Shown here in pieces: positions 16,405 through 25,247 of a stretch of 64,000 nucleotides of DNA (positions within the stretch are counted from its first letter, which is position 1; the number at the start of each line of letters is the position of its first letter). Source of the DNA: HGM11412 sp045536025 (GTDB lineage Bacteria; Bacillota; Clostridia; Christensenellales; Borkfalkiaceae); NCBI GenBank assembly GCA_045536025.1, contig JAZSMT010000008.1, positions 1 to 64,000 of the forward strand, in the 5' to 3' direction. The notes beneath the pieces are model-generated. The model saw only the letters and a list, made by a program, of their open reading frames with translations. It was not told the origin of the DNA and did not search any database. A program made the position numbers and the translations under genes.

Positions 16405-16908
16405 ATGATTAAGACCAAAAGTATAACCATACTTTTTATTTCATTGGCGCTTATGTCGGTTATGGCTATAAGTCTTATCGGTTATTTTACGGGAGGGGCT
16501 GAAAAGCTTAGCGAAACGGTTATAGTTGAAGGGGACGGCGTTGTAGATAAAACGCTTAGCGTATCCTCATTAACTTTAAATCCTGGCGAAGAGGTTGAGT
16601 ACGAGATTTTATTAAAATCGGAAATTGACGGTAGCTTTACCGTATCTCTTGATTTTATTGAAATGGTAGACGGAGGGCTTAATTCCTTCGTTAACGTAGA
16701 GATTTCCAGTAATGATAACGCGGTGCACGACGGGACCTTACGTGATTTGCTTTCAAGCACCGCTATTTCATTTGAAGAGATTTTAGATGCAAAGGCTCCC
16801 GTTAAAATAAAAATAACCTACAAAATGCCCGTTGAAACGGGGAACGAAGCGCAAGGGACTACTGCTAGTTTTAATATTCGTTTAATAATACAAAAATCGG
16901 CGGTGTAA
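16405..16908 (+). CDS. secreted or surface beta-sandwich protein of the SipW operon
   Basis: 167 aa with an N-terminal membrane segment (about 7-30) and no cytoplasmic domain, followed by a beta-rich region (SSLTLNPGEEVEYEILLKS, IKITYKMPVE) like the ectodomain of TasA/camelysin-type proteins. Its N-terminus lacks the FALFT box seen in the three later proteins, so it may stay anchored or use another peptidase. It has a GGGAG ribosome site and lies 3 nt from the signal peptidase gene. I do not recognise a specific family; a structural partner of the fibres is an inference from position. Confidence 0.6.
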   Translation: MIKTKSITILFISLALMSVMAISLIGYFTGGAEKLSETVIVEGDGVVDKTLSVSSLTLNPGEEVEYEILLKSEIDGSFTVSLDFIEMVDGGLNSFVNVEISSNDNAVHDGTLRDLLSSTAISFEEILDAKAPVKIKITYKMPVETGNEAQGTTASFNIRLIIQKSAV

Positions 16909-16911
16909 CCT

Positions 16912-17829
16912 ATGAAAAAGAATAACTCGGTAAAAGAAAAAAGCTCGGTAGTAAAAAAAATGCTAAGCGTATTTCTAAACGCGTTAGTTTATTTGTTTAT
17001 TGCAATATGTCTATTTGGGGTAATCGTGTCTATTGCCTCTAAAAAAGATGAGGACGGTACGGCAACGATATTCGGCGTTCAAATGCGCTCGGTAATATCT
17101 CCCTCAATGGAAAAGTGCGACCAAACTGACGTTTCGGGTTTTGAGATTAAAGATATCAAAACGAAATCAGTAGTGTTTATAAAGGTCGTTCCTGAAAGTG
17201 AAAACGAAAAGAACGAATTTTATGCATCTTTAAAAGTGGGTGACGTATTGACTTTCAAGTATACCTACGTTACGCAAGAAACGATAACTCACCGTATTAC
17301 TAGCATAACTAAAAAAGATGGCGGAGGCTATATAATCGAGCTTGAAGGTGATAACAAGAACACCGAAGACGGCGTTTTAACTCAGGTGATAGATACGTCG
17401 GACGTTATAAGCCCCAACTACGTAATAGGCAAAGTTACGGCAACTAGTTATTTGCTTGGTTTATTTATCTACGCGCTTAAATCGCCAATTGGACTTATTT
17501 GTTTAATAATACTGCCGTCAATTATCATTATGATACTTGAAATTGTAAAAATAGTTAACGTTCTTGGTGCGGAGAAAAAGAAAAAATTACAAAACGCAGA
17601 ACAAGAACTTAAACTACTTCGTGAAAAGTTAAAGCAATTAGAAGGCGGAGAAGTAAAGGTCGAAACGCCCGAAAGTGCGCCTACTCAATCGTCTGAAAAC
17701 GCTCCCGAAGAAGTTGTGGAAAATATAACCGCTGAAGCAACTGAAAGTGCGCCCAGTGAAATGAACGAAAGCTCCACGGCTAACATGCACGAAAGCGTTG
17801 ATAACACTGCGCCTGAAAACCCAGCTTAA
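16912..17829 (+). CDS. sipW: SipW-type (ER/archaeal-type) signal peptidase I
   Basis: A membrane-bound serine protease that cleaves signal peptides of TasA-like matrix proteins. The first membrane helix is about 21-42; the catalytic serine is in SPSM (S65); the catalytic His127 is in ITHRI, where the bacterial-type LepB would have Lys, which places it in the SipW/SEC11 class. A second membrane helix is about 190-215. The remainder is a coiled-coil (about 220-245) and a Glu/Ser/Ala-rich cytoplasmic tail of 60 residues, an unusual extension over SipW (about 190 aa). The three following signal-bearing proteins are its likely substrates. Confidence 0.88.
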   Translation: MKKNNSVKEKSSVVKKMLSVFLNALVYLFIAICLFGVIVSIASKKDEDGTATIFGVQMRSVISPSMEKCDQTDVSGFEIKDIKTKSVVFIKVVPESENEKNEFYASLKVGDVLTFKYTYVTQETITHRITSITKKDGGGYIIELEGDNKNTEDGVLTQVIDTSDVISPNYVIGKVTATSYLLGLFIYALKSPIGLICLIILPSIIIMILEIVKIVNVLGAEKKKKLQNAEQELKLLREKLKQLEGGEVKVETPESAPTQSSENAPEEVVENITAEATESAPSEMNESSTANMHESVDNTAPENPA

Positions 17830-17858
17830 CCTATCTATATTATATAAGGAGAAAAACT

Positions 17859-18545
17859 ATGGAAATTTTATTTATGGTATTTATGGTGTTCGTATCCGTA
17901 ATGTGCTTATTTTCGGTACTCGTAGTTCTACGCGATATCGTGAGAGAAATAACCGAATCTAAGCGTCAAGCAAAGGCTCAAACCGTTCAAGTAGTTGAAA
18001 AACCTCAAGAAACGCCTTGCGTATTACCCGAATCGTCCAAACCCGTAGTAGAAAAAGTTAAAGAAGAATCGATTGAAAGTGAAGTTGCCGTAACTAGCGT
18101 TGAAGAAAAAGAAGGCAACATATCATTTTCGGCAAACAAAAAGCAAACACTTGAGGAAAAGTATGCAAGTTTATCTCAAAAAGATAAAAACCGCTACAAC
18201 GAAATCGTTGAATACGCTAAAAAGGTCGAAGGTAACCGCTGTTTCAAAAACGACAGATACGAAGAATATAAAGTTGGTAAAAACCGCCTTGTTCGTATGC
18301 TTATTAAGCGTGGTGTAATAATTTGTGAATTTATTTTACAAAATAGCGATTTTAAAAATTACGTTAACGAAAACAAAATTTCAGTTAAACAATCGGCAAC
18401 TTCGCTTAAAATACTCGATAGCGCAAGCGTAGCTGTTGCAAAAAACAGTATTGATATTGCAGTAAACGCTATAAACGAAGAAAAGGAATACAAAAAGCAA
18501 CTTGCGCGTGAAAAGCGCAGAGCTAGAAATCAAAATAAAGCCTAA
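17859..18545 (+). CDS. membrane-anchored coiled-coil protein of unknown function
   Basis: 228 aa. An N-terminal membrane helix (about 3-27) is followed by a charged, low-complexity linker (about 30-95) and a helical C-terminal domain (about 98-228) rich in Lys, Asn and Glu (KNRYNEIVEYAKK, GKNRLVRMLIKRG, EKRRARNQNKA). No catalytic motif is visible. It lies 29 nt after the signal peptidase gene behind AAGGAGAAAA, so a scaffold or accessory role in matrix-protein export is possible but unproven. I do not recognise the family. Confidence 0.6.
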   Translation: MEILFMVFMVFVSVMCLFSVLVVLRDIVREITESKRQAKAQTVQVVEKPQETPCVLPESSKPVVEKVKEESIESEVAVTSVEEKEGNISFSANKKQTLEEKYASLSQKDKNRYNEIVEYAKKVEGNRCFKNDRYEEYKVGKNRLVRMLIKRGVIICEFILQNSDFKNYVNENKISVKQSATSLKILDSASVAVAKNSIDIAVNAINEEKEYKKQLAREKRRARNQNKA

Positions 18546-18598
18546 AGGCTTTATATATTACTTTCAATGATGGGCCAACGTTAACAAGGAGGAGAAAT

Positions 18599-19210
18599 AT
18601 GAAAAGAAGGACTTTACTGTTGTCTATCACCACGCTTGCTTTGGCGCTTTCATTAGTAGCGGGCGCAACTTTCGCGCTTTTTACCGATAGCGTTACTCTT
18701 GGAAACCACTTACAAGCAGGTACGTTAGACGTTACTCTTACAAGGACGAATCTTGTGACGGAAACACTTGATAGTCAAGGTTTATTAACCAAAACAGAAG
18801 ATTCGGCGGACGTGGATTTTTCCGACTCGACCGATAAGAACATTTTTAATATAACCCCAACAACTCTTATCGTGCCGGGTTCTACGTTCAATGCCGAATT
18901 AGAACTTGCAAACAATTCAACCGTTGCCTTTAACTATTATATAGAAATAGTTTATAAGGGCGATAGTGAAGACCTTGCTAAACAGCTTAAAGTTACCGCA
19001 AACACGGGTACTGAAACTTCTGCTTACGTGAAAGACGGAGTTACCTTAGGTTCTAAAACAGCGCCACTCGGTACGCTAGTTAAAGGCGCTAAAAAAGTGT
19101 TTACTGTAGAAGTAGTATTCGAAAATTTATCGAATAATAATGATGCGCAAGGCAAAAACGTGCAGTTTGACTTAATCGTGCACGCAATACAGGCTACAAC
19201 GTCTGCTTAA
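18599..19210 (+). CDS. TasA/camelysin-like protein with SipW-type signal peptide
   Basis: 203 aa. The signal is basic KRR, a hydrophobic helix and then GATFALFTD at residues 22-30, the hallmark of proteins processed by SipW. The mature part is beta-rich with the pattern of TasA-like fibre subunits: GNHLQAGTLDVTLT, then ITPTTLIVPGSTFNAELELANNSTVAFNY, and VEVVFENLSNNNDAQGK. It starts after AAGGAGGAGAA, 54 nt after the previous gene. It is most likely the main fibre or matrix subunit; assignment to TasA itself is not claimed. Confidence 0.85.
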   Translation: MKRRTLLLSITTLALALSLVAGATFALFTDSVTLGNHLQAGTLDVTLTRTNLVTETLDSQGLLTKTEDSADVDFSDSTDKNIFNITPTTLIVPGSTFNAELELANNSTVAFNYYIEIVYKGDSEDLAKQLKVTANTGTETSAYVKDGVTLGSKTAPLGTLVKGAKKVFTVEVVFENLSNNNDAQGKNVQFDLIVHAIQATTSA

Positions 19211-19239
19211 TTAAAAATTTTACATCATAGGAGAGACTT

Positions 19240-20979
19240 ATGAAAAAACATTCAATACTTACATCAATACTTATTATCGTAATGTGTTTAAGTTTAACAG
19301 TAGGTGGAACTTTCGCACTCTTTACAAGCCAAAGTGAAGTTAACATCGCAGTAACTTCTGGAACTGTTGAAGTTGTTGCAAGCGCAACGGCTCTCGATAA
19401 AGGCTCAGAACTTGGAAGTGAAAACGCAAGTTTTGCCGTTGTAGAAGACGGTAAGGGCGGTTTCGCATTGGAAGGTATGGTTATAGGTGACTATGCTACT
19501 TTTGAAATAAACGCAAAAAACAAAAGTGACGTTGCTATCAAGTATCAAATAGAAACCGTATTTAGCGGTGATTTATCACCAGCATTATCGGTTGAAATTA
19601 AAAATTCTAATGGTGACGTTATAGCAAATAATTACAAATCGGCTTGGATATATCGAACCGTAGAAGAAGGTGAGGTTATTGAAACTTACACCGTTAAAAT
19701 TAGTTTACCAACAAGTGGAAGTGACGAAATTGACAGTCAATTCATGGGCAAAACCGCAAACGTTGCGTTAATAGTAAATGCAGTTCAAGGTAACGCTGCT
19801 ACTTATGATGAGTGGGATGGAGTTTCGAAAAACGTAGCGTGGTTCTTTAATGATCCTACTGCAACTGAATACATACTTTCTTCCGCTGAACAATTTGCAG
19901 GTTTTATGTCAATTATAGACAAAGATAATGATGTTCTTCCTGTAACTTATGCAAATACTGACAATTCAAGCGACCCATGGGAAGATCTTAACGTTACTTT
20001 CGAAGGTGTTACCGTAAAACTTAATGAAAACATTGATTTAAGTGGTAAATTGTTTAACCCTATCGGTTCTTATAGAAAAAATAATGCGTTCAAAGGTACT
20101 TTTGATGGTCAAGGTCATACTATTAAAAATTTAAGTCAAAACACTTGGGAACTTGACAATGGTTATTACTACGGTGATTTAGGCTTAGGTTTATTTGGAA
20201 AAGTTGAAAATGCAACTATTAAAAACTTAGTAATGGATAGTGCTACAATCTCTGGCGAATCTGCAATATGCGGTGTTGTTGCTGCTACCGCATACGGTAA
20301 TTGTGTTTTTGAAAATATTACCGTTACGAACTCTAAGTGTAACGACTATCAATATTATGCTGGTGGTGTTGTAGGTTGGGCTTCTGGTGAACACGTTTAC
20401 AAAAATATCGTTATAGACGAATCTACGGTCATTGGTAGTCAATGGGGCGACTTTGGTAATGCTAGCGGTGGTGTTATCGGTGGTTGTGGTTCTAGTGCTG
20501 AAATTAAGATGCAAGATTGTACTATTGCTTGTCGTATTGATGCTGTAAACGACATTGTTTCCGCATATCAATGGTGCTGTTATCGTAATTGTGGTATGTT
20601 AATCGGTACTACCAACAATACCGAAACAGACGATGCCGTAACCAAAGCTGCAGCACCTAACTTAACGTGTGATAACGTAACTGTTATCTACGGCGATTGG
20701 GCAAACTATACATACTGTGAATTTGCAGGAACAGGTTATCCTTACGTAAGAGTTCAAGCAGGTGTAAGCGTTGATGCTTATTCAAACGTTCGTTATGGTC
20801 ACCCAACTGATGCTAACGGTAACACAGTAGTTGACGATAATCACGTTCATAACGACGGTGAAGATCACCACTTATTGCTTGCGTTCGATCAACTTTACGG
20901 TGGTGCTGCTGATCATAGATATTGTCAATACGGTGTTGCTACGCATCCTGGCGTAACCGTAATTTATAACAACAAATAA
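19240..20979 (+). CDS. large surface protein: SipW signal plus GLUG-type repeats
   Basis: 579 aa. The N-terminus has a GGTFALFTS box (residues 23-31) after the hydrophobic core, then a TasA-like beta domain to about 185. From about 200 the protein has GLUG-type beta-helix repeats found in adhesins: FDGQGHTIKNLS, GLGLFGKVENATIKNL, then GGVVGWASG and SGGVIGG. The C-terminal 100 residues are rich in His, Tyr and Asp (VHNDGEDHHLL) and could bind metal, which is speculative. It probably co-assembles with or decorates the fibre. Confidence 0.8.
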   Translation: MKKHSILTSILIIVMCLSLTVGGTFALFTSQSEVNIAVTSGTVEVVASATALDKGSELGSENASFAVVEDGKGGFALEGMVIGDYATFEINAKNKSDVAIKYQIETVFSGDLSPALSVEIKNSNGDVIANNYKSAWIYRTVEEGEVIETYTVKISLPTSGSDEIDSQFMGKTANVALIVNAVQGNAATYDEWDGVSKNVAWFFNDPTATEYILSSAEQFAGFMSIIDKDNDVLPVTYANTDNSSDPWEDLNVTFEGVTVKLNENIDLSGKLFNPIGSYRKNNAFKGTFDGQGHTIKNLSQNTWELDNGYYYGDLGLGLFGKVENATIKNLVMDSATISGESAICGVVAATAYGNCVFENITVTNSKCNDYQYYAGGVVGWASGEHVYKNIVIDESTVIGSQWGDFGNASGGVIGGCGSSAEIKMQDCTIACRIDAVNDIVSAYQWCCYRNCGMLIGTTNNTETDDAVTKAAAPNLTCDNVTVIYGDWANYTYCEFAGTGYPYVRVQAGVSVDAYSNVRYGHPTDANGNTVVDDNHVHNDGEDHHLLLAFDQLYGGAADHRYCQYGVATHPGVTVIYNNK

Positions 20980-21004
20980 AAAAATTATATAGAGGAGGAG
21001 AAAT

Positions 21005-24000
21005 ATGAAAAAGAAAACTCTATTTACATCTTTTTTAACTATCGTTATGTGTTTATGCTTAACGGTTGGCGCTACGTTTGCGCTCTTTACAAGCAGTAGT
21101 GAAGTAAATATCGCAGTAACTTCTGGTAACGTAAACGTAAAAGCCACCGTAGATACCCTTAAATACAAAAGCCTTAACGACGCCGACTATTTAGACTTTA
21201 ATAACGGCAATAGCACCACCTTTGAAGTTGGCGGAACTGCTAGCGTAGACGGTGGCAAGGTAACTTTATCTAGAATCGTTCCTGGTGATGCGGTTTCATT
21301 TAACGTTCAAGTAACTAATTATAGTGACGTTGTCGTTAAGTACAGAACTGTTATCAAAAACGCGCAAAACAGTGACGAAGATTTATACAACGCGCTTGCT
21401 ATTAAAGTAAACGGCTATAAGTTTAACGGCTTAGTTTCTACACCTTGGACTAAACTTGACGCTGTTACCGCACCTACTAGCATTGTTACTATTCCCGTTT
21501 CTATTGAACTCCCTGCAAACGCAAGTGGTGCTAACCTTATGGGTAAAACCGTTGCTATCAACGTTTTAGTTGAAGCAATTCAAGGCAATGCTGAAACGGA
21601 AGACGAAATCGTTATCACGAAAGACGTTGAAGTGTCAGGTGGCGCAATAACTGAAAACAGTGCTATCGATACCGACGTTGCAAAGGCAGAAGTATCCGCA
21701 GGCACTAAACTTAACGACGGCGAGTCCACCTTAACCTTAACCGTAACCGAAGCAAACGACGGTATCAACACGGGTATTCACGCTATCTTAAACCCCGATA
21801 AAGCAACTGCTTTAACCGTTAAAATTCCCGAAGTTGCAAGCGACAACCAAGAACTTATCAAAGTTACGTTAAAAGGCGCTGCAACTCAAAATTTGGACGT
21901 TCTAGACCTTAGAGTATATCACTCGGGCGCACCTATGACTAGCGTTGCAAACGTTGACGCGCTCGTTAAAGATAGTTTCTATTACGACGCGACTACCGGC
22001 GATATCACTATCGCTATCGTAAACTTCTCTAACTTCACTATCGTTGAAGGTGGCGAGCTTCAAGAATATGCTATTGCTAACCTTAACGGTCTTAAATATT
22101 TTAGAGATTTAGTTAACGGCGGTAAAAATTTCAGTGGTAAAACCGTAAAACTTACCGCAGATATCGACTTATCGGGCGAAAATTGGACTCCTATCGGTCC
22201 TACGTCAGGTATTTGCTTTGCAGGTACGTTCGACGGTGACGGTCACGTTATCAAAAACTTAACCGTTATCCAAAACAGGGGATACGGTAACGGTTTCTTT
22301 GCTAACTTAGTTAGCGCAACCGTTAAAAACCTTACCATAGACGGCGCTCACGTTTCAAGATACGATTTTGATGCTTTCTCTGGTAATGCATACGGTATTT
22401 TATCTGGATACGCTTACGGTAAATGCGCTATTGAAAACGTTCACGTAGTTAACTCTAAAATCGTTGGTTTTGGTAAAGTTGGCGGTATTATCGGTATGAC
22501 CGGTGGCGACTGCGTTCCTTCTACTATGTCAAGCTGTTCGGTAAAGAACACTAAAATTTACGGCACTTATAACGTTGGTGGTTTACTCGGCTTACAAAAC
22601 GGTGGCGATACCGTTACTTACACGGGTTGCGCTGTTGACGGTGTTACTTTCTATACCGATAGTGCAAGTTACTACGTAGTAGACGGTGGCGTTTACTGGG
22701 ATTATAGTAACGAATGGGCTTACGCAGGTCTTGGCGCAGTTTACACCGACTATACCGAATGGACTAACAACTCACAAGGAATGGCTGGCTACGTACATAA
22801 CGAAGCAAGTGGCGTTAAAGTTTCTAACGTAATTTTCAATATTGACGGCAAAGAACTTATATACAAAACCGAAACCGTTCAAGAAGACGGCGTTAAAGTT
22901 ACTACATATAATTTAAGCGGTAAAGTTTACGCAAGTTTTACTGAAAACGTTAAGAGTGAAGTTTCTATCCCCGAAGGTGTAACTCACCTTGGCTCTAAAT
23001 CTTTACAAGGCGATACTACCGTTAAAGAAGTAGTTCTTCCTTCAACCGTTGTTGATTTTGGTGGTACTCCTAACGCTCAGGGTACTGGCGCGTCAGGTGG
23101 TATGTTCTATCAATCTGCGGTAGAAAAAGTTATTCTTCCCGAAGGCTTAACTGAAATTCCCGCTGCTACGTTTAACCAAGCAAGTGCGCTTAAAGAAGTT
23201 AATATTCCTTCGTCGGTAACCAAAATCGGCATTAACGCTTTTGCAGGCTCAGGGCTTACTTCACTTTCGTTAGGTAGCCAAGTAAAAGAAATCGGCTACG
23301 GCGCGTTTAGAGATATGGCAAACCTTGAAGAAATTACTATCGACGGCGACGTATATATTCCTACTTACGCTTTCCGTGCTTGCGCAAGCCTTAAAAAGGT
23401 TTACTTAAACGGCGATAACGTAACTTTCGGTAGCAATATGATATTCACTGTTACTTCTACTAACAACGAAAATCCTAACGGCATTACCGTTTACGTTCAA
23501 AACGAAGTCGTTAAATCTCGTTTACTTGCAAACGGTCAATTCAAGGGCGAAATCGTTGTAGTTAATGATACTACTAACGGCTACTATGAAAAAGAAGACG
23601 GCAGTGTAGTAGTATTTGATAACTCATCTTTATCTAGCGCCCTTAATGACGGCGAAACTACTATAAATTTGTTTGAAGGCACTTACGTTATTCCTAATTC
23701 TGCTCAAGGTAAAAACGTTAAATTTGTTGGTGTTGGCGACGTAAAAATTGCAACTAACAACGATACCGGCTCTTACGAAGGTTGTAACTACGCGCTTGAC
23801 GGTGCTACTGCAGAATTCGTAAACGTTACCATTAACACTCCAAGCACCACTTACATAGGCTATGCAAGGGCAAAAGTTACTTTTACCGATTGCACCTTTA
23901 ACGGGACTTACACCTTATACGACGATACCGTTTTCAACAACTGCGTATTCAACGTTTCTGGCGACGTTTACAATATCTGGACTTGGGGTGCACCTAAGGC

Positions 24001-24307
24001 AACTTTCAATAAATGCACCTTCAATTCTGACGGTAAAGCAATATTATTGTATAGCACGGTTTCCACAACTCTTAACGTAAACGAGTGCATATTCAACGAT
24101 AACGGCGGTTTAGAAGATAAAAAGGCTGCTATTGAAATCGGCAACGATTACGGTGTTTCTTACGTTGTAAACGTTACTAATACTACCGTAAACGGCTATG
24201 AAATTAACGATAAGGGCATCAACACTAATACTACCTTATGGGGCAATAAAAACTCTATGGGTACTGATAAGCTCAACGTTGTAGTTGACGGTGTTGACGT
24301 CTACTAA
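21005..24307 (+). CDS. giant surface adhesin: SipW signal, GLUG, BspA-like LRR and beta-helix domains
   Basis: 1100 aa. In order: SipW-type signal (GATFALFTS, about 22-30); TasA-like beta domain (about 30-200); beta linker (about 215-350); GLUG repeats (about 355-590, FDGDGHVIKNL, FANLVSATVKNLTI); BspA/LRR_5 leucine-rich repeats (about 655-815, VSIPEGVTHLGSKSL, LTEIPAATFNQ, VTKIGINAFAGS); and a pectate-lyase-like right-handed beta-helix (about 865-1090, VTFTDCTFNGTY, TVFNNCVFNV). BspA-type LRRs bind host or bacterial surface ligands. It is the last gene of the operon, followed by a terminator. The first 55 codons closely resemble the preceding protein, suggesting duplication of the export module. 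Confidence 0.86.
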   Translation: MKKKTLFTSFLTIVMCLCLTVGATFALFTSSSEVNIAVTSGNVNVKATVDTLKYKSLNDADYLDFNNGNSTTFEVGGTASVDGGKVTLSRIVPGDAVSFNVQVTNYSDVVVKYRTVIKNAQNSDEDLYNALAIKVNGYKFNGLVSTPWTKLDAVTAPTSIVTIPVSIELPANASGANLMGKTVAINVLVEAIQGNAETEDEIVITKDVEVSGGAITENSAIDTDVAKAEVSAGTKLNDGESTLTLTVTEANDGINTGIHAILNPDKATALTVKIPEVASDNQELIKVTLKGAATQNLDVLDLRVYHSGAPMTSVANVDALVKDSFYYDATTGDITIAIVNFSNFTIVEGGELQEYAIANLNGLKYFRDLVNGGKNFSGKTVKLTADIDLSGENWTPIGPTSGICFAGTFDGDGHVIKNLTVIQNRGYGNGFFANLVSATVKNLTIDGAHVSRYDFDAFSGNAYGILSGYAYGKCAIENVHVVNSKIVGFGKVGGIIGMTGGDCVPSTMSSCSVKNTKIYGTYNVGGLLGLQNGGDTVTYTGCAVDGVTFYTDSASYYVVDGGVYWDYSNEWAYAGLGAVYTDYTEWTNNSQGMAGYVHNEASGVKVSNVIFNIDGKELIYKTETVQEDGVKVTTYNLSGKVYASFTENVKSEVSIPEGVTHLGSKSLQGDTTVKEVVLPSTVVDFGGTPNAQGTGASGGMFYQSAVEKVILPEGLTEIPAATFNQASALKEVNIPSSVTKIGINAFAGSGLTSLSLGSQVKEIGYGAFRDMANLEEITIDGDVYIPTYAFRACASLKKVYLNGDNVTFGSNMIFTVTSTNNENPNGITVYVQNEVVKSRLLANGQFKGEIVVVNDTTNGYYEKEDGSVVVFDNSSLSSALNDGETTINLFEGTYVIPNSAQGKNVKFVGVGDVKIATNNDTGSYEGCNYALDGATAEFVNVTINTPSTTYIGYARAKVTFTDCTFNGTYTLYDDTVFNNCVFNVSGDVYNIWTWGAPKATFNKCTFNSDGKAILLYSTVSTTLNVNECIFNDNGGLEDKKAAIEIGNDYGVSYVVNVTNTTVNGYEINDKGINTNTTLWGNKNSMGTDKLNVVVDGVDVY

Positions 24308-24312
24308 AAACT

Positions 24313-24344
24313 AAAAAAGTTACCGAATTATCGGTGACTTTTTT
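24313..24344 (+). terminator. terminator of the SipW operon
   Basis: AAAAAAGT-TACCGA / TCGGTG-ACTTTTTT with loop ATTA and one G-T pair. It ends the rightward operon. Confidence 0.85.
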
Positions 24345-24359
24345 AATGCAATTAAAAAT

Positions 24360-24385
24360 GCTATGGCACCCGCCATAGCGTTTTT
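24360..24385 (-). terminator. terminator of ung, possibly bidirectional
   Basis: GCTATGGC/GCCATAGC with loop ACCC, flanked by AAAAAT on the left (a T-tract when read leftward after ung) and GTTTTTC on the right. Confidence 0.75.
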
Positions 24386-25053
24386 CATTCAATATTCCAG
24401 TTAATAGGTTCAATATTAGCGCTTTTTAACAAAGCGTTAGTTTTAGAAAAGGGCTTAGAGCCGAAAAAGCCGTTATAAGCCGATAAGGGGGAGGGGTGCG
24501 CGCTTTCTATTATAAAATGCTTGTTTTGGTCTATAAACTTCTTTTTAGACCTTGCGTTGCCACCCCAAAGTATAAACACGATAGGCGTTTCGCGGTTATT
24601 AAGAAGTTTAATAACTTCGTCGGTAAACCATTGCCAGCCACAGTCTTTATGAGAATTCGGGCTACCTTCTCTTACCGTAAGCACGGTGTTTAACAGTAAA
24701 ACGCCCTCTTGCGCCCATTTAGTGAGGTCGCCGTGAGTTGGTATTTCAATATTAATGTCGGATTTTAATTCCTTATATATATTTACGAGCGAGGGCGGAG
24801 CTTTAACGCCCTTTTTAACCGAAAAACACAAGCCGTGTGCCTGCCCGTAGCCGTGATAAGGGTCTTGCCCAAGTATTACCGCCTTAACGCTTTCATAATC
24901 GGTTTTTTTAAAGCAGTTAAATATGTCGTGCATATCGGGATAAACCGTTTGTTCAAAATATTCCGTTTTAAGGAATTTTCTAATATTTAAATATCGTTCG
25001 TCTGAAAAAAGGGGAGCTAAAACACCGTCCCACGAGTTACCTAAATTAATCAT
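24385..25053 (-). CDS. ung: uracil-DNA glycosylase, family 1
   Basis: Removes uracil from DNA to start base-excision repair. The water-activating motif is GQDPYHG (catalytic Asp), followed by GLCFSV and the minor-groove loop motif HPSPLSAYNGFFGSKPFSKTN (catalytic His). 222 aa, full length. The gene faces the rest of the region and has its own promoter at 25060-25088 with the ATG at the predicted transcription start. It is convergent with the SipW operon. Confidence 0.96.
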   Translation of the reverse strand: MINLGNSWDGVLAPLFSDERYLNIRKFLKTEYFEQTVYPDMHDIFNCFKKTDYESVKAVILGQDPYHGYGQAHGLCFSVKKGVKAPPSLVNIYKELKSDINIEIPTHGDLTKWAQEGVLLLNTVLTVREGSPNSHKDCGWQWFTDEVIKLLNNRETPIVFILWGGNARSKKKFIDQNKHFIIESAHPSPLSAYNGFFGSKPFSKTNALLKSANIEPINWNIE

Positions 25054-25059
25054 AAAAAC

Positions 25060-25088
25060 ATTTTATCACTTTACTTTTAACAATGCAA
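25060..25088 (-). promoter_or_regulatory. promoter of ung (leaderless)
   Basis: On the minus strand TTGCAT (25083-25088), 17-bp spacer, TAAAAT (25060-25065), then six bases and the ATG. No Shine-Dalgarno sequence. Confidence 0.7.
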
Positions 25089-25185
25089 GATAAATAAATA
25101 TATTTATAATATATTTAGACGTTATACGCTTAAAAACGCCTATCCTTATATATAATATAAAGATAAGAAAATCTTGTGAAAATTG

Positions 25186-25214
25186 TTTACTTTTTTAAAT
25201 TGTTGGTTTACAAT
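25186..25214 (+). promoter_or_regulatory. promoter of yifB-dprA-topA
   Basis: TTTACT (25186-25191), 17-bp spacer, TACAAT (25209-25214). It leaves a leader of about 27 nt containing GGGGAGAG before the yifB ATG. Confidence 0.6.
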
Positions 25215-25247
25215 ATATAGAAACACTAAAATGGGGAGAGTTTTTAA

